A DNA stretch of 33,281 nt from Bacteroidales bacterium. Lineage in GTDB: Bacteria; Bacteroidota; Bacteroidia; Bacteroidales; UBA932. A program made the position numbers and the translations under genes. The notes beneath the pieces are model-generated. The model ran no database searches and was not told where the DNA came from. It was given only the letters and a program-made list of their open reading frames with translations. Of the stretch, positions 22,351 through 31,558 are shown piece after piece (within the stretch, counting starts at the first letter, position 1; every line of letters starts with the position of its first letter). Location of the stretch: NCBI GenBank assembly GCA_016281315.1, contig JAEEIJ010000062.1:1-33281 (forward strand), in the 5' to 3' direction.

Positions 22351-24313
22351 TTTTCATTGAAGCTATAATCATATAGGCAATAATCCCGAGGAACGGCACG
22401 ATAGCCACGGCCTCGCCGTAATTCGCGGCCCAGTCGGTGAGGAACAGGTCCACGTTGGCGAATTTCAGGATGGCGCTCACCACGCCCATCAGGGCGCCGC
22501 CGGCGATGAAGCCGGAAGCGATGAGGGTCCCCTTCTCCTGCCGGGCGTTGTTGAGCGCGGCATCCTTGGTGCGCGTGCTTACGAACCAGGAGATGGCGCC
22601 GCCCACCAGCAGGGGCAGGTTCAGGTCGATGGGAATGAACATGCCCAGTGCGAAGGCCAGGGCGGGAACCTTGCAGAGCGTAAGGACGATGGCGATTACG
22701 GCGCCGATTCCGTACAGCAGCCAGGGCGCGCCGCCGCCGGAGAACATCGGCTGGATGACGGCGGCCATCGCATTGGCCTGGGGCGCCACCAGGGCGTTGT
22801 CCCCCACGAAGCCGTAGGTCTTGTTGAGGATGAGCATCACCCCGCACACGGTGACGGCCGATACCGCCACGCCCAGGAATTTCCAACCTTCCTGGACTTT
22901 GGGCGTGGAGCCGATCCAGTAGCCGATTTTCAGGTCCGTGATAAAGCTTCCCGCCACGGCGAGCGCCGTGCACACCACGCCGCCGATGACCAGCGACGCG
23001 GCCATCCCCGCATTCCCTTTCAGGCCCACGGCCACCAGCACCAGCGAGGCGATGATGAGGGTCATCAGCGTCATCCCGCTCACGGGGTTGGAGCCCACGA
23101 TGGCGATGGCGTTGGCCGCCACGGTGGTGAACAGGAAACTCACTACGGCGACAATCACTAGGCCCACCAGCGCCTGCCAGACATTGTTCACCACCCCGCC
23201 GAAAGCGAAGAAGGCGAAAATGGCCAGCAGCGCTATTACAACGCCGAAAACGATGGTCTTCATCGGCATATCCTCCTCCGTGCGGAGGGCCTTCTCATCC
23301 AGCGTTCCGGGCTTGCGCTTAAACTCGTTCACCGCCAGGGACGCGGCGCTTTTGATGACGCCGAAACTCTTGATGATGCCGATGACGCCGGCCGTCGCGA
23401 TGCCGCCGATGCCGATGTGGCGCGCATAGGTCTTGAAGATTTCCTCCGGGGCCATCTGTCCCACGGCGGCGGTGATGCCCGTACCCATCAGGTCGATTAC
23501 ATCGGCCCCCCAGATGAGGTTCATCAGCGGGATGATGACGAGCCACACCAGGAGCGACCCGCAGCAGATGATGAAGGAGTATTTCAGGCCGATGATGTAG
23601 CCCAGGCCCAGCACGGCCGCGCCGGTGTTCATTTTCAGCACTACCTTGGCTTTGTCGGCCACATAGGCGCCCCAGCCCGTCACCGTGGTGGAGATGGTCT
23701 CCGCCCAGGTGCCGAAGGTGGCGATGGCGAAGTCGTAGAGGCCGCCGATGAGGCCCGCCGTGATGAGGGTTTTCGCACTGGAGCCGCCGCTCTCGCCGCT
23801 GATCAGAACCTGCGTGGTGGCGGTGGCTTCCGGGAACGGATACTTCCCGTGCATCTCCTTCACGAAATACTTGCGGAAGGGGATGAGGAAAAGGATGCCC
23901 AGCACGCCGCCCAACAGAGATGACAACGCCATCTGCCAGAAACTTACCTCCACGCCCAGGATGTAGATGGCGGGCAGGGTGAAGATGGCTCCGGCCACCA
24001 CGGCGCCGCTGCAGCCGCCGATGGACTGGATGATGACGTTCTGGCTCAGGCCCTGCTTGAGCCCGAGGGCGCCGGTGAGGCCCACCGCGATGATGGCGAT
24101 GGGGATGGCGGCCTCGAACACCTGGCCCACCTTGAGGCCCAGGTAGGCGGCCGCGGCGCTGAAGAGGACCACCATCAGGATGCCGATGAACACCGAATAG
24201 GGCGTTGCCTCCGCATATTTCTTGGCGGGATCCAGGATGGGTTTGTAGGTTTCTCCGGGTTGCAGCTCCCGCTGCGCGTTCTCCGGAAGGGCGAGGGGTT
24301 TCTTTTCTTCCAT
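22334..24313 (-). CDS. OPT family oligopeptide transporter
   Basis: 659 residues from the ATG at 24313 (MEEKKPLALPENAQREL). Upstream ATG candidates lie in or beyond the promoter, and the open frame there runs into the divergent glpA gene. The first strongly conserved block is Y-A-E-A-T-P-Y-S-V-F-I-G, then SAAAAYLGLKVGQVFEAAIPIAII and K-Q-G-L-S-Q-N-V-I-I-Q-S-I-G. K-Y-P-F-P-E-A-T-A-T follows, the OPT signature. More than a dozen hydrophobic segments follow to the C-terminus. The prokaryotic members take up small peptides or metal chelates across the inner membrane, driven by protons. The overlap with pepT suggests peptides here. Confidence 0.92.
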   Translation of the reverse strand: MEEKKPLALPENAQRELQPGETYKPILDPAKKYAEATPYSVFIGILMVVLFSAAAAYLGLKVGQVFEAAIPIAIIAVGLTGALGLKQGLSQNVIIQSIGGCSGAVVAGAIFTLPAIYILGVEVSFWQMALSSLLGGVLGILFLIPFRKYFVKEMHGKYPFPEATATTQVLISGESGGSSAKTLITAGLIGGLYDFAIATFGTWAETISTTVTGWGAYVADKAKVVLKMNTGAAVLGLGYIIGLKYSFIICCGSLLVWLVIIPLMNLIWGADVIDLMGTGITAAVGQMAPEEIFKTYARHIGIGGIATAGVIGIIKSFGVIKSAASLAVNEFKRKPGTLDEKALRTEEDMPMKTIVFGVVIALLAIFAFFAFGGVVNNVWQALVGLVIVAVVSFLFTTVAANAIAIVGSNPVSGMTLMTLIIASLVLVAVGLKGNAGMAASLVIGGVVCTALAVAGSFITDLKIGYWIGSTPKVQEGWKFLGVAVSAVTVCGVMLILNKTYGFVGDNALVAPQANAMAAVIQPMFSGGGAPWLLYGIGAVIAIVLTLCKVPALAFALGMFIPIDLNLPLLVGGAISWFVSTRTKDAALNNARQEKGTLIASGFIAGGALMGVVSAILKFANVDLFLTDWAANYGEAVAIVPFLGIIAYMIIASMKNGKTA

Positions 24314-24318
24314 AGTTA

Positions 24319-24326
24319 CAAATGTA
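24319..24326 (-). promoter_or_regulatory. TACATTTG -7 box of the OPT/pepT operon
   Basis: TACATTTG on the minus strand ends 5 nt before the ATG at 24313. The box lies back to back with the glpA box at 24341-24348, leaving 14 bp between them. Confidence 0.55.
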
Positions 24327-24340
24327 GCCATTTTTTTTCG

Positions 24341-24348
24341 TATCTTTG
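24341..24348 (+). promoter_or_regulatory. TATCTTTG -7 box of the glpABC operon
   Basis: TATCTTTG lies 19 nt before the glpA ATG at 24368. The T8 run just upstream takes the place of a clear -33 box. RNA polymerase cannot easily bind both this and the divergent OPT promoter at once. Confidence 0.6.
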
Positions 24349-24367
24349 CATACACTGAAACTAAGCA

Positions 24368-25963
24368 ATGAAACCAAACGAATTCGACGTTATTATCATC
24401 GGCGGCGGCATCACCGGGGCCGGGACGCAGCGCGACTGCGCGATGCGCGGCCTCCGGACGCTCCTGATCGAGCGCTCGGACATCGCCACCGGGGCCACGG
24501 GCCGCAACCACGGTCTGCTGCACTCCGGCGCGCGCTATGCCGTGAACGATTCCGAATCGGCCGAAGAATGTATCAGGGAGAATATGATCCTGAGGCGCAT
24601 CGCCGCGCACTGCATCGACGAGACCGACGGCCTTTTCATCACCCTTCCGGAGGATGACCTAGGCTATCAGCAAACCTTCGTGGATGCCTGCCGGAAGGCG
24701 GGGATATCGGCCGAAATCATCGACCCGGACCTCGCCAGAAGGCTGGAACCCTCGGTGAACCCCTCGCTCATCGGCGCGGTGAAAGTGCCCGACGGCAGCG
24801 TGGATCCCTTCCGCCTGTGCGCCGCCAATATGCTGGACGCCAAACTCCGCGGCGGCCAGGTGCGCCTGCAGACGGAAGTGACAGGCTTCATCAAGGAAGG
24901 CGACACCGTAGTGGGCGTGCATACGCGGAGCCGGCTCACCGGAGAGGAGGCCGATTACTACGCCCCCGTCACGGTGAACGCCTGCGGCATCTGGGGCCAG
25001 CATATGGCCGAAATGGCCGGCGTGAAGGTCAATATGTTCCCCGCCAAGGGGGCCCTCCTCATCTTCGCGCACCGCGTGAACAACGTGGTCATCAACCGCT
25101 GCCGCAAGCCTTCCAACGCCGATATCCTGGTACCGGGGGACACCGTCTGCATCATCGGCACCACCTCCACGCGCATCCCCTTCGAGGAATGCGACAATGT
25201 GGCGGTGACGCCCGACGAAGTGGACCTCCTCATCACGGAAGGCGCCAAGCTCGCTCCGTCGCTGTCGGAGACCCGCATCCTCCGGGCCTATGCCGGCGTG
25301 CGTCCGCTGGTGAGCGCCGACGACGATCCTTCCGGCCGCAACATCTCCCGCGGCATCGTCTGCCTGGACCACGAGGTCCGCGACGGGCTGAAGGGCTTTA
25401 TCACCATCACCGGCGGCAAGTTGATGACCTACCGCCTGATGGCGGAAATTGCGACGGACCTCGTCTGCAAGAAACTCGGCGTGGACAAGGCCTGCGAGAC
25501 GGCCGAGACCCCGCTCCCCGGCTCCGAGGAGAAATCCTACGAAGCCGTGGCCCAGAAGATCTGGGAAGCGCCCACCACGGCGCAGAAGGCGGCGGCCTCC
25601 CGTATGGGCACCCGCGCCGCCCGCATCCGCACCGGCAACAAGCGCGACGACGCCCTCATCTGCGAGTGCGAGGAAGTGTCGGTGGGCGAAATCAACGCAG
25701 CCATCGACAGACTGGAGGTAAGCACCTTGACGGACCTCCGCCGCCGCACCCGCGTGGGGATGGGTACCTGCCAGGGCGAGTTCTGCGCCTGCCGCGCGGC
25801 GGGACTTCTCGCCAAGGCGCACGGCTGCGTGGAACGGGAACGCCGGGACCTGGAAGACTTCCTACAGGAGCGCTGGAAGGGGAATTTCCCCATCGGCTGG
25901 GGCGACACCCTCCGCGAAGCGGAATATACACAGTGGGTCTATAAACACGTGCTGGGCCTATGA
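24368..25963 (+). CDS. glpA: Anaerobic glycerol-3-phosphate dehydrogenase subunit A
   Basis: 531 residues. The FAD-binding fold opens the protein with I-I-I-G-G-G-I-T-G-A-G (about residues 9-19), then TLLIERSDIATGATGRNHGLLHSGARY, as in the GlpA/GlpD family. The C-terminal extension absent from GlpD is present: a BFD-type [2Fe-2S] domain with C432-E-C434 and C468-Q-G-E-F-C473-A-C. This marks the anaerobic GlpA form. It oxidises glycerol-3-phosphate to dihydroxyacetone phosphate. The glpB ATG overlaps its stop (ATGA), and glpC follows the same way, so the three subunits are made from one message. Confidence 0.95.
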   Translation: MKPNEFDVIIIGGGITGAGTQRDCAMRGLRTLLIERSDIATGATGRNHGLLHSGARYAVNDSESAEECIRENMILRRIAAHCIDETDGLFITLPEDDLGYQQTFVDACRKAGISAEIIDPDLARRLEPSVNPSLIGAVKVPDGSVDPFRLCAANMLDAKLRGGQVRLQTEVTGFIKEGDTVVGVHTRSRLTGEEADYYAPVTVNACGIWGQHMAEMAGVKVNMFPAKGALLIFAHRVNNVVINRCRKPSNADILVPGDTVCIIGTTSTRIPFEECDNVAVTPDEVDLLITEGAKLAPSLSETRILRAYAGVRPLVSADDDPSGRNISRGIVCLDHEVRDGLKGFITITGGKLMTYRLMAEIATDLVCKKLGVDKACETAETPLPGSEEKSYEAVAQKIWEAPTTAQKAAASRMGTRAARIRTGNKRDDALICECEEVSVGEINAAIDRLEVSTLTDLRRRTRVGMGTCQGEFCACRAAGLLAKAHGCVERERRDLEDFLQERWKGNFPIGWGDTLREAEYTQWVYKHVLGL

Positions 25964-27087
25964 AATACGACGTAGTGATCATCGGCGGCGGCCTGAGCGG
26001 CCTGGTAGCCGGCATCACCCTGCAGAAAGCGGGGAAGCGCACCGCCATCATCAGCACGGGGCAGAATGCCCTGCATTTCTTCTCCGGCACCTTCGAGTCG
26101 CTGCAGGAACCCTCGCAGCGCATCAAGGACCTCTTCTTGGAGGCCGGCGTCCGGGTGCACTATAACCCCGGCGTGCGGCTCACCCCGATGGGAACCTTCA
26201 AGGAGGCCGCCCTCTCGCTGGAGGACATCGACCTCTTCCCCTCCGAAAAGATAGGGAAGCGCGTGCTCATCGTCAATTTCCAGGGCTATCACGACTTCTT
26301 CTCCTCCTTCCTGGCGGAAGGCCTGGAGAAGCAGGGGATGCAGTGCCGCGTCCGTTTCCTGAACCTGCCGGAGCTGGAACGCCTGCAGCAGAGCCCCAGC
26401 GAAATGCGTTCGGTGCAGATTGCCCGCACGGTGGATCCGCTCTGGGAGAAGGTGGTGCAGGAAGTGCGCCTGCTCCTCAAGGACGAGGATACGGTGATTC
26501 TGCCGCAGGTATTCGGCCTGGCCGATACCTCCGTCCCCGGCCGCATCCGCCAGGGCATCCCCGCCCGTGTGGTGTTCGCCGGCACGCTCCCGCCTTCGGT
26601 GCCGGGCGTGCGGACGCAGATCCTTCTCAGGAAGCGCTATCAGCTCCTGGGCGGCACCTACCTGATGGGCGACGAAGTGGTCCGGGCCCACGTCCACGAA
26701 GGCGTGGTGCACTCGGTAGCGACGAAGAACCTGGACAGCCATTACGTGGAGGCATCGGAGGCCTTCATCCTCTCCACCGGCAGCTACTTCTCCAAGGGCC
26801 TGGTGGCCAATCCTTTCCGTGTCTATGAGCCGGTCTTCGGGCTGGACGTGGAGTACAAGGAGGACCGCAACGCCTGGTACAACCCTTCCTTCGCCGGGGA
26901 TCAGCCCTATATGCATTTCGGCGTGAAGGCGTCGGCGGATCTCCTCGCCCTCAAGGACGGCGAGCCGCTGCAGAATCTCTACGTGGCGGGTTCGGTCCTG
27001 GGCGATACGCACCCCGAGTTCGGCTCGGCCGCCGGCCAGGCCATTCAGAGCGCCCTTTTTGTGGCCGATAAAATCTTAGGCCTATGA
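25960..27087 (+). CDS. glpB: Anaerobic glycerol-3-phosphate dehydrogenase subunit B
   Basis: 375 residues. The N-terminus has a dinucleotide-binding motif V-V-I-I-G-G-G-L-S-G-L-V-A-G, then ALHFFSGTFESLQ. The middle has LGLADT-like GLADTSVPGRIRQ. The end carries AGSVLGDTHPEFGSAAGQAIQSALF, a typical FAD-protein closing block. GlpB couples the GlpA flavin site to the membrane subunit GlpC. ATGA overlaps join it to both neighbours. It is somewhat shorter than E. coli GlpB (419), within the range for the family. Confidence 0.88.
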   Translation: MKYDVVIIGGGLSGLVAGITLQKAGKRTAIISTGQNALHFFSGTFESLQEPSQRIKDLFLEAGVRVHYNPGVRLTPMGTFKEAALSLEDIDLFPSEKIGKRVLIVNFQGYHDFFSSFLAEGLEKQGMQCRVRFLNLPELERLQQSPSEMRSVQIARTVDPLWEKVVQEVRLLLKDEDTVILPQVFGLADTSVPGRIRQGIPARVVFAGTLPPSVPGVRTQILLRKRYQLLGGTYLMGDEVVRAHVHEGVVHSVATKNLDSHYVEASEAFILSTGSYFSKGLVANPFRVYEPVFGLDVEYKEDRNAWYNPSFAGDQPYMHFGVKASADLLALKDGEPLQNLYVAGSVLGDTHPEFGSAAGQAIQSALFVADKILGL

Positions 27088-28298
27088 AACTGCAAGAATT
27101 CACTTCCAGCAAGCACAACTTCGAAGAGTGTATGAAGTGCACCGTGTGCACGGCCTATTGCCCGGTGCTCCAGGCGAATCCCCTGTACCCCGGCCCCAAG
27201 CAGGCCGGTCCGGACGGCGAACGCCTGCGGCTGAAGGACCCCTATTTCTTCAACAAGGCCCTCAAATACTGCCTCAACTGCAAGCGCTGCGAGGTGGCGT
27301 GCCCTTCCGGCGTGGCGGTGGCGGACCTCATCCAGGCCGCCCGCATCCGCTACGACCACACGCCCCCGAAGCTCCGCGACCGGATGCTGGCCTCCACCGA
27401 CTTTATGGGCTCGCTGGCCCGCCCGTTCGCCCCGCTGGTGAACTTCGGCACGGGCCTCGGGATTTCCAAGACCTTGCTGGACGCCACGCTCAAGATCGAC
27501 CATCGGCGCAGCTTCCCCAAATACAGCGGGCGCAGCTTCGAAGGCTGGCTCAAGCGGCACCGCAAGGAGCAGGCGGCCTTCCCCGAGCAGGTGGCCTATT
27601 ACCACGGCTGCTACGTCAACTACAACTATCCCCAGCTGGGCAAGGACCTGGTGAAAGTGCTCAATGCGCTGGGCATCGGCGTCCAGCTGCTGGAGAAGGA
27701 AAAGTGCTGCGGCATCGCCCTCATCACCAACGGGATGTCGGCCACCGCGAAAAAGCACGCGGACCACAACGTGGCGCAGCTGCGGCAGGCCGTGATGGAT
27801 AAGGGTCTGAAGGTGGTCACCACCTCCTCCACCTGCACCCTCACCCTCCGCGACGAGTATCCGAACCTCCTGGGTGTGGACAACGCCGACGTACGCGAAA
27901 GCATCCTGATGGCGACACGTCTCATCTGCGAAAAGCTGGAACAGGGCGCCCAGTTGAAGTTCAAGGCCGATTATCACAAGAAGATCGCCTACCACGTGCC
28001 CTGCCACCTGGAGCGGCTGGGCTGGGGCGTGTTCTCGGAGCGGCTGCTGCGCGGGATTCCCGGCGTGGAGTTCTACCTCCTGGACAGCGCCTGCTGCGGC
28101 ATCAGCGGCACCTATGGCTTCAAGAAGGAGAATTACGAGACCTCCCAGGCTATCGGCGAGGCCCTCTTCTCCCAGATCCGCGCCTTGTCACCGGATGTGG
28201 TGGCCTGCGACTGCGAAACCTGCAAGTGGCAGATAGAAATGTCCACCGGATTCCAGGTAATGAATCCGATATCCATCTTAGCAGAAGCCCTGGAATAA
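27084..28298 (+). CDS. glpC: Anaerobic glycerol-3-phosphate dehydrogenase subunit C (Fe-S, membrane anchor)
   Basis: 404 residues. Two [4Fe-4S] motifs lie near the N-terminus: C16-M-K-C19-T-V-C22-T-A-Y-C26-P and C63-L-N-C66-K-R-C69-E-V-A-C73-P. Two CCG domains follow, with K-C-C-G-I-A and S-A-C-C-G-I-S-G-T-Y-G-F, plus Y-Y-H-G-C-Y-V-N and Y-H-V-P-C-H-L. GlpC passes electrons from GlpAB to the quinone pool, in anaerobes towards fumarate reductase. A strong terminator starts 8 nt after its stop. Confidence 0.94.
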   Translation: MKLQEFTSSKHNFEECMKCTVCTAYCPVLQANPLYPGPKQAGPDGERLRLKDPYFFNKALKYCLNCKRCEVACPSGVAVADLIQAARIRYDHTPPKLRDRMLASTDFMGSLARPFAPLVNFGTGLGISKTLLDATLKIDHRRSFPKYSGRSFEGWLKRHRKEQAAFPEQVAYYHGCYVNYNYPQLGKDLVKVLNALGIGVQLLEKEKCCGIALITNGMSATAKKHADHNVAQLRQAVMDKGLKVVTTSSTCTLTLRDEYPNLLGVDNADVRESILMATRLICEKLEQGAQLKFKADYHKKIAYHVPCHLERLGWGVFSERLLRGIPGVEFYLLDSACCGISGTYGFKKENYETSQAIGEALFSQIRALSPDVVACDCETCKWQIEMSTGFQVMNPISILAEALE

Positions 28299-28305
28299 AA
28301 AAAAT

Positions 28306-28337
28306 GAGCGCCGCGGTTGAAGCGGCGCTCTTTTTTT
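28306..28337. terminator. Bidirectional terminator between glpABC and glpKF
   Basis: GAGCGCCGC (28306-28314), a 7-nt loop, and GCGGCGCTC (28322-28330) form a perfect 9-bp stem, with eight A before it and seven T after it. It works for both strands. The stop of glpF (28336-28338) lies in its tail. Confidence 0.93.
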
Positions 28338-29076
28338 AGAAGACCAGCAGGAAGAGTCCTGCGGCGAGGCAGGCCCCCAGCATCGGGCCCGCTACCGGGA
28401 CCCAGCTGTAGTTCCAGCCGCTGTCGCGCTTGCCCGGGATGGGCAGGATGGCGTGGGCGCAGCGGGGGCTCAGGTCGCGGGCGGGGTTCATCGCATAACC
28501 CGTGGTGCCGCCGAGGGACATACCCAGGGCCATAATGAGGCAGGTGACGGGCCAGGCGCCGATGGCTCCGGTGGAGGCCGGCGCACCGCCGATCTGGAAG
28601 GCGTTCCCTTCGAAGCCCAGGGCCAGGATGATGAACACCAGCAGGGTGGTGGCGATGAACTCCGAGAGGAAGTTCCGCCAGGGATTCCAGATGGCCGGCA
28701 TCGTGCAGAAGGTGCCCAGCATCGTATCCGGTTCGTCGGACGTGGCCTTGTAGTGGTCCTTGTAGAAGACATACACCAGGAGGGCTCCCACAAAGCCGCC
28801 CAGCATCTGGGCCACGATGTAACCCAGTACCAGGTCCCAGGCGAACTTGCCGGCGATGGCCAGGCCCAGCGTTACGGCCGGGTTCAGGTGGGCGCCGGAA
28901 ACGGGTCCTGCGATGAGCACGCCCATCATCACGGCGAGGCCCCACGCGAGGGCGATCACCACCCATCCGCCGCCTTTGGCCTTGGATTTATTGAGGGAGG
29001 TGGCGGCGCAGACGCCGTCGCCGAAGAGCACCAGTATCAGGGTGCCTAAGAATTCGAAAAGAAAAGCGGGATTCAT
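28336..29076 (-). CDS. glpF: Glycerol uptake facilitator (aquaglyceroporin)
   Basis: 246 residues from the ATG at 29076, which overlaps the stop of glpK (ATGA). Six membrane helices and the two pore motifs are clear: G-A-H-L-N65-P-A-V-T and A-M-N197-P-A-R-D-L-S-P-R. The Asp after NPAR is the mark of glycerol-passing members rather than water-only aquaporins. It lets glycerol diffuse through the inner membrane, where GlpK traps it as the phosphate. The open frame continues upstream within glpK, but the start after that overlap is the natural one. Confidence 0.95.
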   Translation of the reverse strand: MNPAFLFEFLGTLILVLFGDGVCAATSLNKSKAKGGGWVVIALAWGLAVMMGVLIAGPVSGAHLNPAVTLGLAIAGKFAWDLVLGYIVAQMLGGFVGALLVYVFYKDHYKATSDEPDTMLGTFCTMPAIWNPWRNFLSEFIATTLLVFIILALGFEGNAFQIGGAPASTGAIGAWPVTCLIMALGMSLGGTTGYAMNPARDLSPRCAHAILPIPGKRDSGWNYSWVPVAGPMLGACLAAGLFLLVF

Positions 29077-30560
29077 TGTTTTACGGTTCTTTTGATTGCA
29101 TCTTTCCAACCGTCGCGGGCGGCGGTCATATCGGCCCCGGAGGGCGTAAACGAGCGTTCGGCCTTCCACTGGCGCTTCACTTCGTCCAGCGAGCCCCAGT
29201 AGCCCACGGCGAGGCCCGCCAGATAGCAGGCGCCCATCGCGGTGGTTTCGGTCACTTCCGGACGGATGACGGCGGTGTCCAGGACATCGGCCTGGAACTG
29301 CATCATCAGGTTGTTGCGGGAGGCCCCGCCGTCCACCTTCAGCTCGCTCAGCTTCACGCCGGCGTCGCGCTCCATCGCATTCACGATGTCCATCGTCTGG
29401 AAGGCGATGCCCTCCAGCGCCGCGCGGGCGATATGCGCCGCCGTGCTGCCGCGGGTGATGCCGCAGATCACCCCGTGCGCGTACTGGTCCCAGTAGGGGG
29501 CGCCCATCCCGGTGAGGGCGGGCACGAAGTACACGCCGCCGTTGTCCGGGACGCTCGCGGCCAGGGCTTCCACATCGGCCGATGAACGGATGATTCCCAG
29601 GCCGTCGCGCAGCCACTGGACCACGCTGCCGCCCACGAAGATGGAGCCTTCAAGGGCGTAGTTCACCGTGTTGCCGATCTTCCAGGCGATGGTCGTGAGG
29701 AGGTTGTTCTTCGAGAGGATGGGCTTCTCCCCGGTGTTCATCAGGAGGAAGCAGCCGGTGCCGTAGGTGTTCTTCACGCTGCCGGGAGCGGTGCACATCT
29801 GGCCGAAGAGGGCCGCCTGCTGGTCTCCCGCGATGCCCGCGATGGGCACTTCGTGCGCGAAGAGGGTGGTTTTCGTGTGGCCGTAGACCTCCGAGGAGGA
29901 CGCCACGCGGGGCATCATGCTTTCGGGAATGTCCAGCAGTTCCAGGAGTTCCTTGTCCCACGCCAGCGTATGGATGTTGAAGACCATCGTCCGGGAGGCG
30001 TTGGTGACGTCGGTCACGTGTACCTCGCCGCGGGTGAGCTGCCAGACGAGCCAGCTGTCCACGGTGCCGAAGCGGAGGAGGCCTTTTTCGGCCTTTTCGC
30101 GCGCGCCGGGGACGTTGTCCAGGATCCATTTGATCTTGGTGCCGGAGAAATAGGCGTCGATGATGAGGCCGGTCTTCTGCCGGATCTTGTCCACCAGCCC
30201 GCGGGCCTTCAGCTCGTCGCAGTAGGCCGATGTGCGGCGGTCCTGCCAGACGATGGCGTTGTAGACGGGAGCGCCTGTCTCGGCGTCCCACACGATGGTG
30301 GTCTCACGCTGGTTGGTGATGCCGATGGCGGCGATGTCCAGCCCGTTGATGCCGATCTTGGAGATGGCCTCCGCGATGACGGCGGCCTCGCTGGCCCAGA
30401 TTTCCATCGGGTCGTGCTCCACCCAGCCGGGCTGCGGGAAATGCTGGGTGAATTCCTGTTGGGCGACCGAACGGATGTGTCCGTCGTGGTCGAAAACAAT
30501 GGCCCTGGAGGAACTGGTTCCTTGGTCCAGGGCCAAAATGAATTTACTTTGCGGGTTCAT
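29073..30560 (-). CDS. glpK: Glycerol kinase
   Basis: 495 residues from the ATG at 30560; the frame extends 13 codons further into the hydrolase gene, but [20 protein letters not shown] is the normal start. The FGGY-family ATP site D-Q-G-T-S-S-S-R-A is at about 12-20. The blocks [26 protein letters not shown] and [11 protein letters not shown] are all intact. It phosphorylates glycerol to glycerol-3-phosphate, the substrate of GlpABC encoded opposite. The hydrolase stop lies 17 bp inside this gene. Confidence 0.96.
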   Translation of the reverse strand: MNPQSKFILALDQGTSSSRAIVFDHDGHIRSVAQQEFTQHFPQPGWVEHDPMEIWASEAAVIAEAISKIGINGLDIAAIGITNQRETTIVWDAETGAPVYNAIVWQDRRTSAYCDELKARGLVDKIRQKTGLIIDAYFSGTKIKWILDNVPGAREKAEKGLLRFGTVDSWLVWQLTRGEVHVTDVTNASRTMVFNIHTLAWDKELLELLDIPESMMPRVASSSEVYGHTKTTLFAHEVPIAGIAGDQQAALFGQMCTAPGSVKNTYGTGCFLLMNTGEKPILSKNNLLTTIAWKIGNTVNYALEGSIFVGGSVVQWLRDGLGIIRSSADVEALAASVPDNGGVYFVPALTGMGAPYWDQYAHGVICGITRGSTAAHIARAALEGIAFQTMDIVNAMERDAGVKLSELKVDGGASRNNLMMQFQADVLDTAVIRPEVTETTAMGACYLAGLAVGYWGSLDEVKRQWKAERSFTPSGADMTAARDGWKDAIKRTVKQ

Positions 30561-31554
30561 AGTAGCATCCGGCGCCGTCGGGGTAGTTGCCCACGGCAAT
30601 CATGTTATGAACGGTCTTGAGGAAGTTCCCCACCTTATATTTATAGGTGGCGGGATCCTTCTGGAAGGAATTGGCATGAACGGCACCGGGGCACACGTAC
30701 ACTTCCTTGTAGCCCTTGGTCTTGGCGTTGTAGTTGGTCCAGAGCTGCTCGTAAGGGACGAAATCGTCGGCATCGCCATGGATGAACAGTATGGGCTGCG
30801 TGCTCTTGGCCACCTGATTGGCCGACGAAGCCTCCTTGAAATCCCAGCCGTAGCGGTTCTTGCACACGATGCTGGCGCTGTTCAGGATGGGGAAAGGAGG
30901 AAGATGGAAAGACTGCTTCAGGTTGAAGGCAAACTGGTCCCAGGCGCTGCTGTAGCCGCAGTCTTCCACGAAGCACTTCACATAGTCCGGGAGCGGGTCT
31001 CCGCTCATCATCATGGTGGTGGCGGCGCCCATGGACACCCCGTGCACTACCATGAAGTCGTCCTTGAAGATGCCGTGGGCTACCTCGGCCCATTTCTCCA
31101 CGTCATAGCGGTCGAACCAGCCCATCTGGGCGGCGTCGCCTTCCGAATAGCCGTGGTACTGCAGGTCCGGTACCATGACGTTGTAATTGAACTCGTCCCG
31201 GTACATACGCACCAGATACAGGAACACATAGTGGTTGTCCGTGTAGCCGTGCACCACGATGGCGGTGCCGTTTGCCTTGGCCGGGTTGGCCGCAGGGGCG
31301 TAGACGGCGTGCACTTTTTTGTCCTGGTAGCCCACGATGGTGGTGTCCTTCAGGATGCCTTTGCCCTTGAGGGCGTCGTACCAGGCGGTACTGCCCGCCA
31401 GCAGGGAATCGGCCTTATGGCGCGTACGGTCGATGTCTTCCACGCCATGGGGGTTGGGTTTCAGGGCATAGTTGCACATGAACTTGCCGGCGAGGCAGCT
31501 GTTGAGGGATACCGCCATCAGGAGGACGGCGGCAAGTCGCATCATCTTTTTCAT
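30544..31554 (-). CDS. Alpha/beta-hydrolase lipoprotein
   Basis: 336 residues from the ATG at 31554. [20 protein letters not shown] is a lipoprotein signal with Cys20. The hydrolase core has V-H-G-Y-T-D-N-H (oxyanion region), the nucleophile elbow H-G-V-S-M-G-A-A, the acid loop [10 protein letters not shown] and a late His in A-V-H-A-N-S-F. This is a complete Ser-Asp-His set. It is an esterase or peptidase of the S9-like/BAAT-like hydrolase group; the true substrate is unknown. It overlaps glpK by 17 bp and follows the barrel gene by 4 nt, so a role in freeing glycerol from esters in the periplasm or at the surface is an attractive inference. Confidence 0.82.
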   Translation of the reverse strand: MKKMMRLAAVLLMAVSLNSCLAGKFMCNYALKPNPHGVEDIDRTRHKADSLLAGSTAWYDALKGKGILKDTTIVGYQDKKVHAVYAPAANPAKANGTAIVVHGYTDNHYVFLYLVRMYRDEFNYNVMVPDLQYHGYSEGDAAQMGWFDRYDVEKWAEVAHGIFKDDFMVVHGVSMGAATTMMMSGDPLPDYVKCFVEDCGYSSAWDQFAFNLKQSFHLPPFPILNSASIVCKNRYGWDFKEASSANQVAKSTQPILFIHGDADDFVPYEQLWTNYNAKTKGYKEVYVCPGAVHANSFQKDPATYKYKVGNFLKTVHNMIAVGNYPDGAGCYYEPAK

Positions 31555-31558
31555 AGGC

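Noticed and set aside
22334..24610. A longer OPT transporter starting as far up as 24610
   Set aside because: The extra residues overlap glpA on the other strand and the shared promoter, and do not resemble transporter sequence. The ATG at 24313 follows a TAnnTTTG box.
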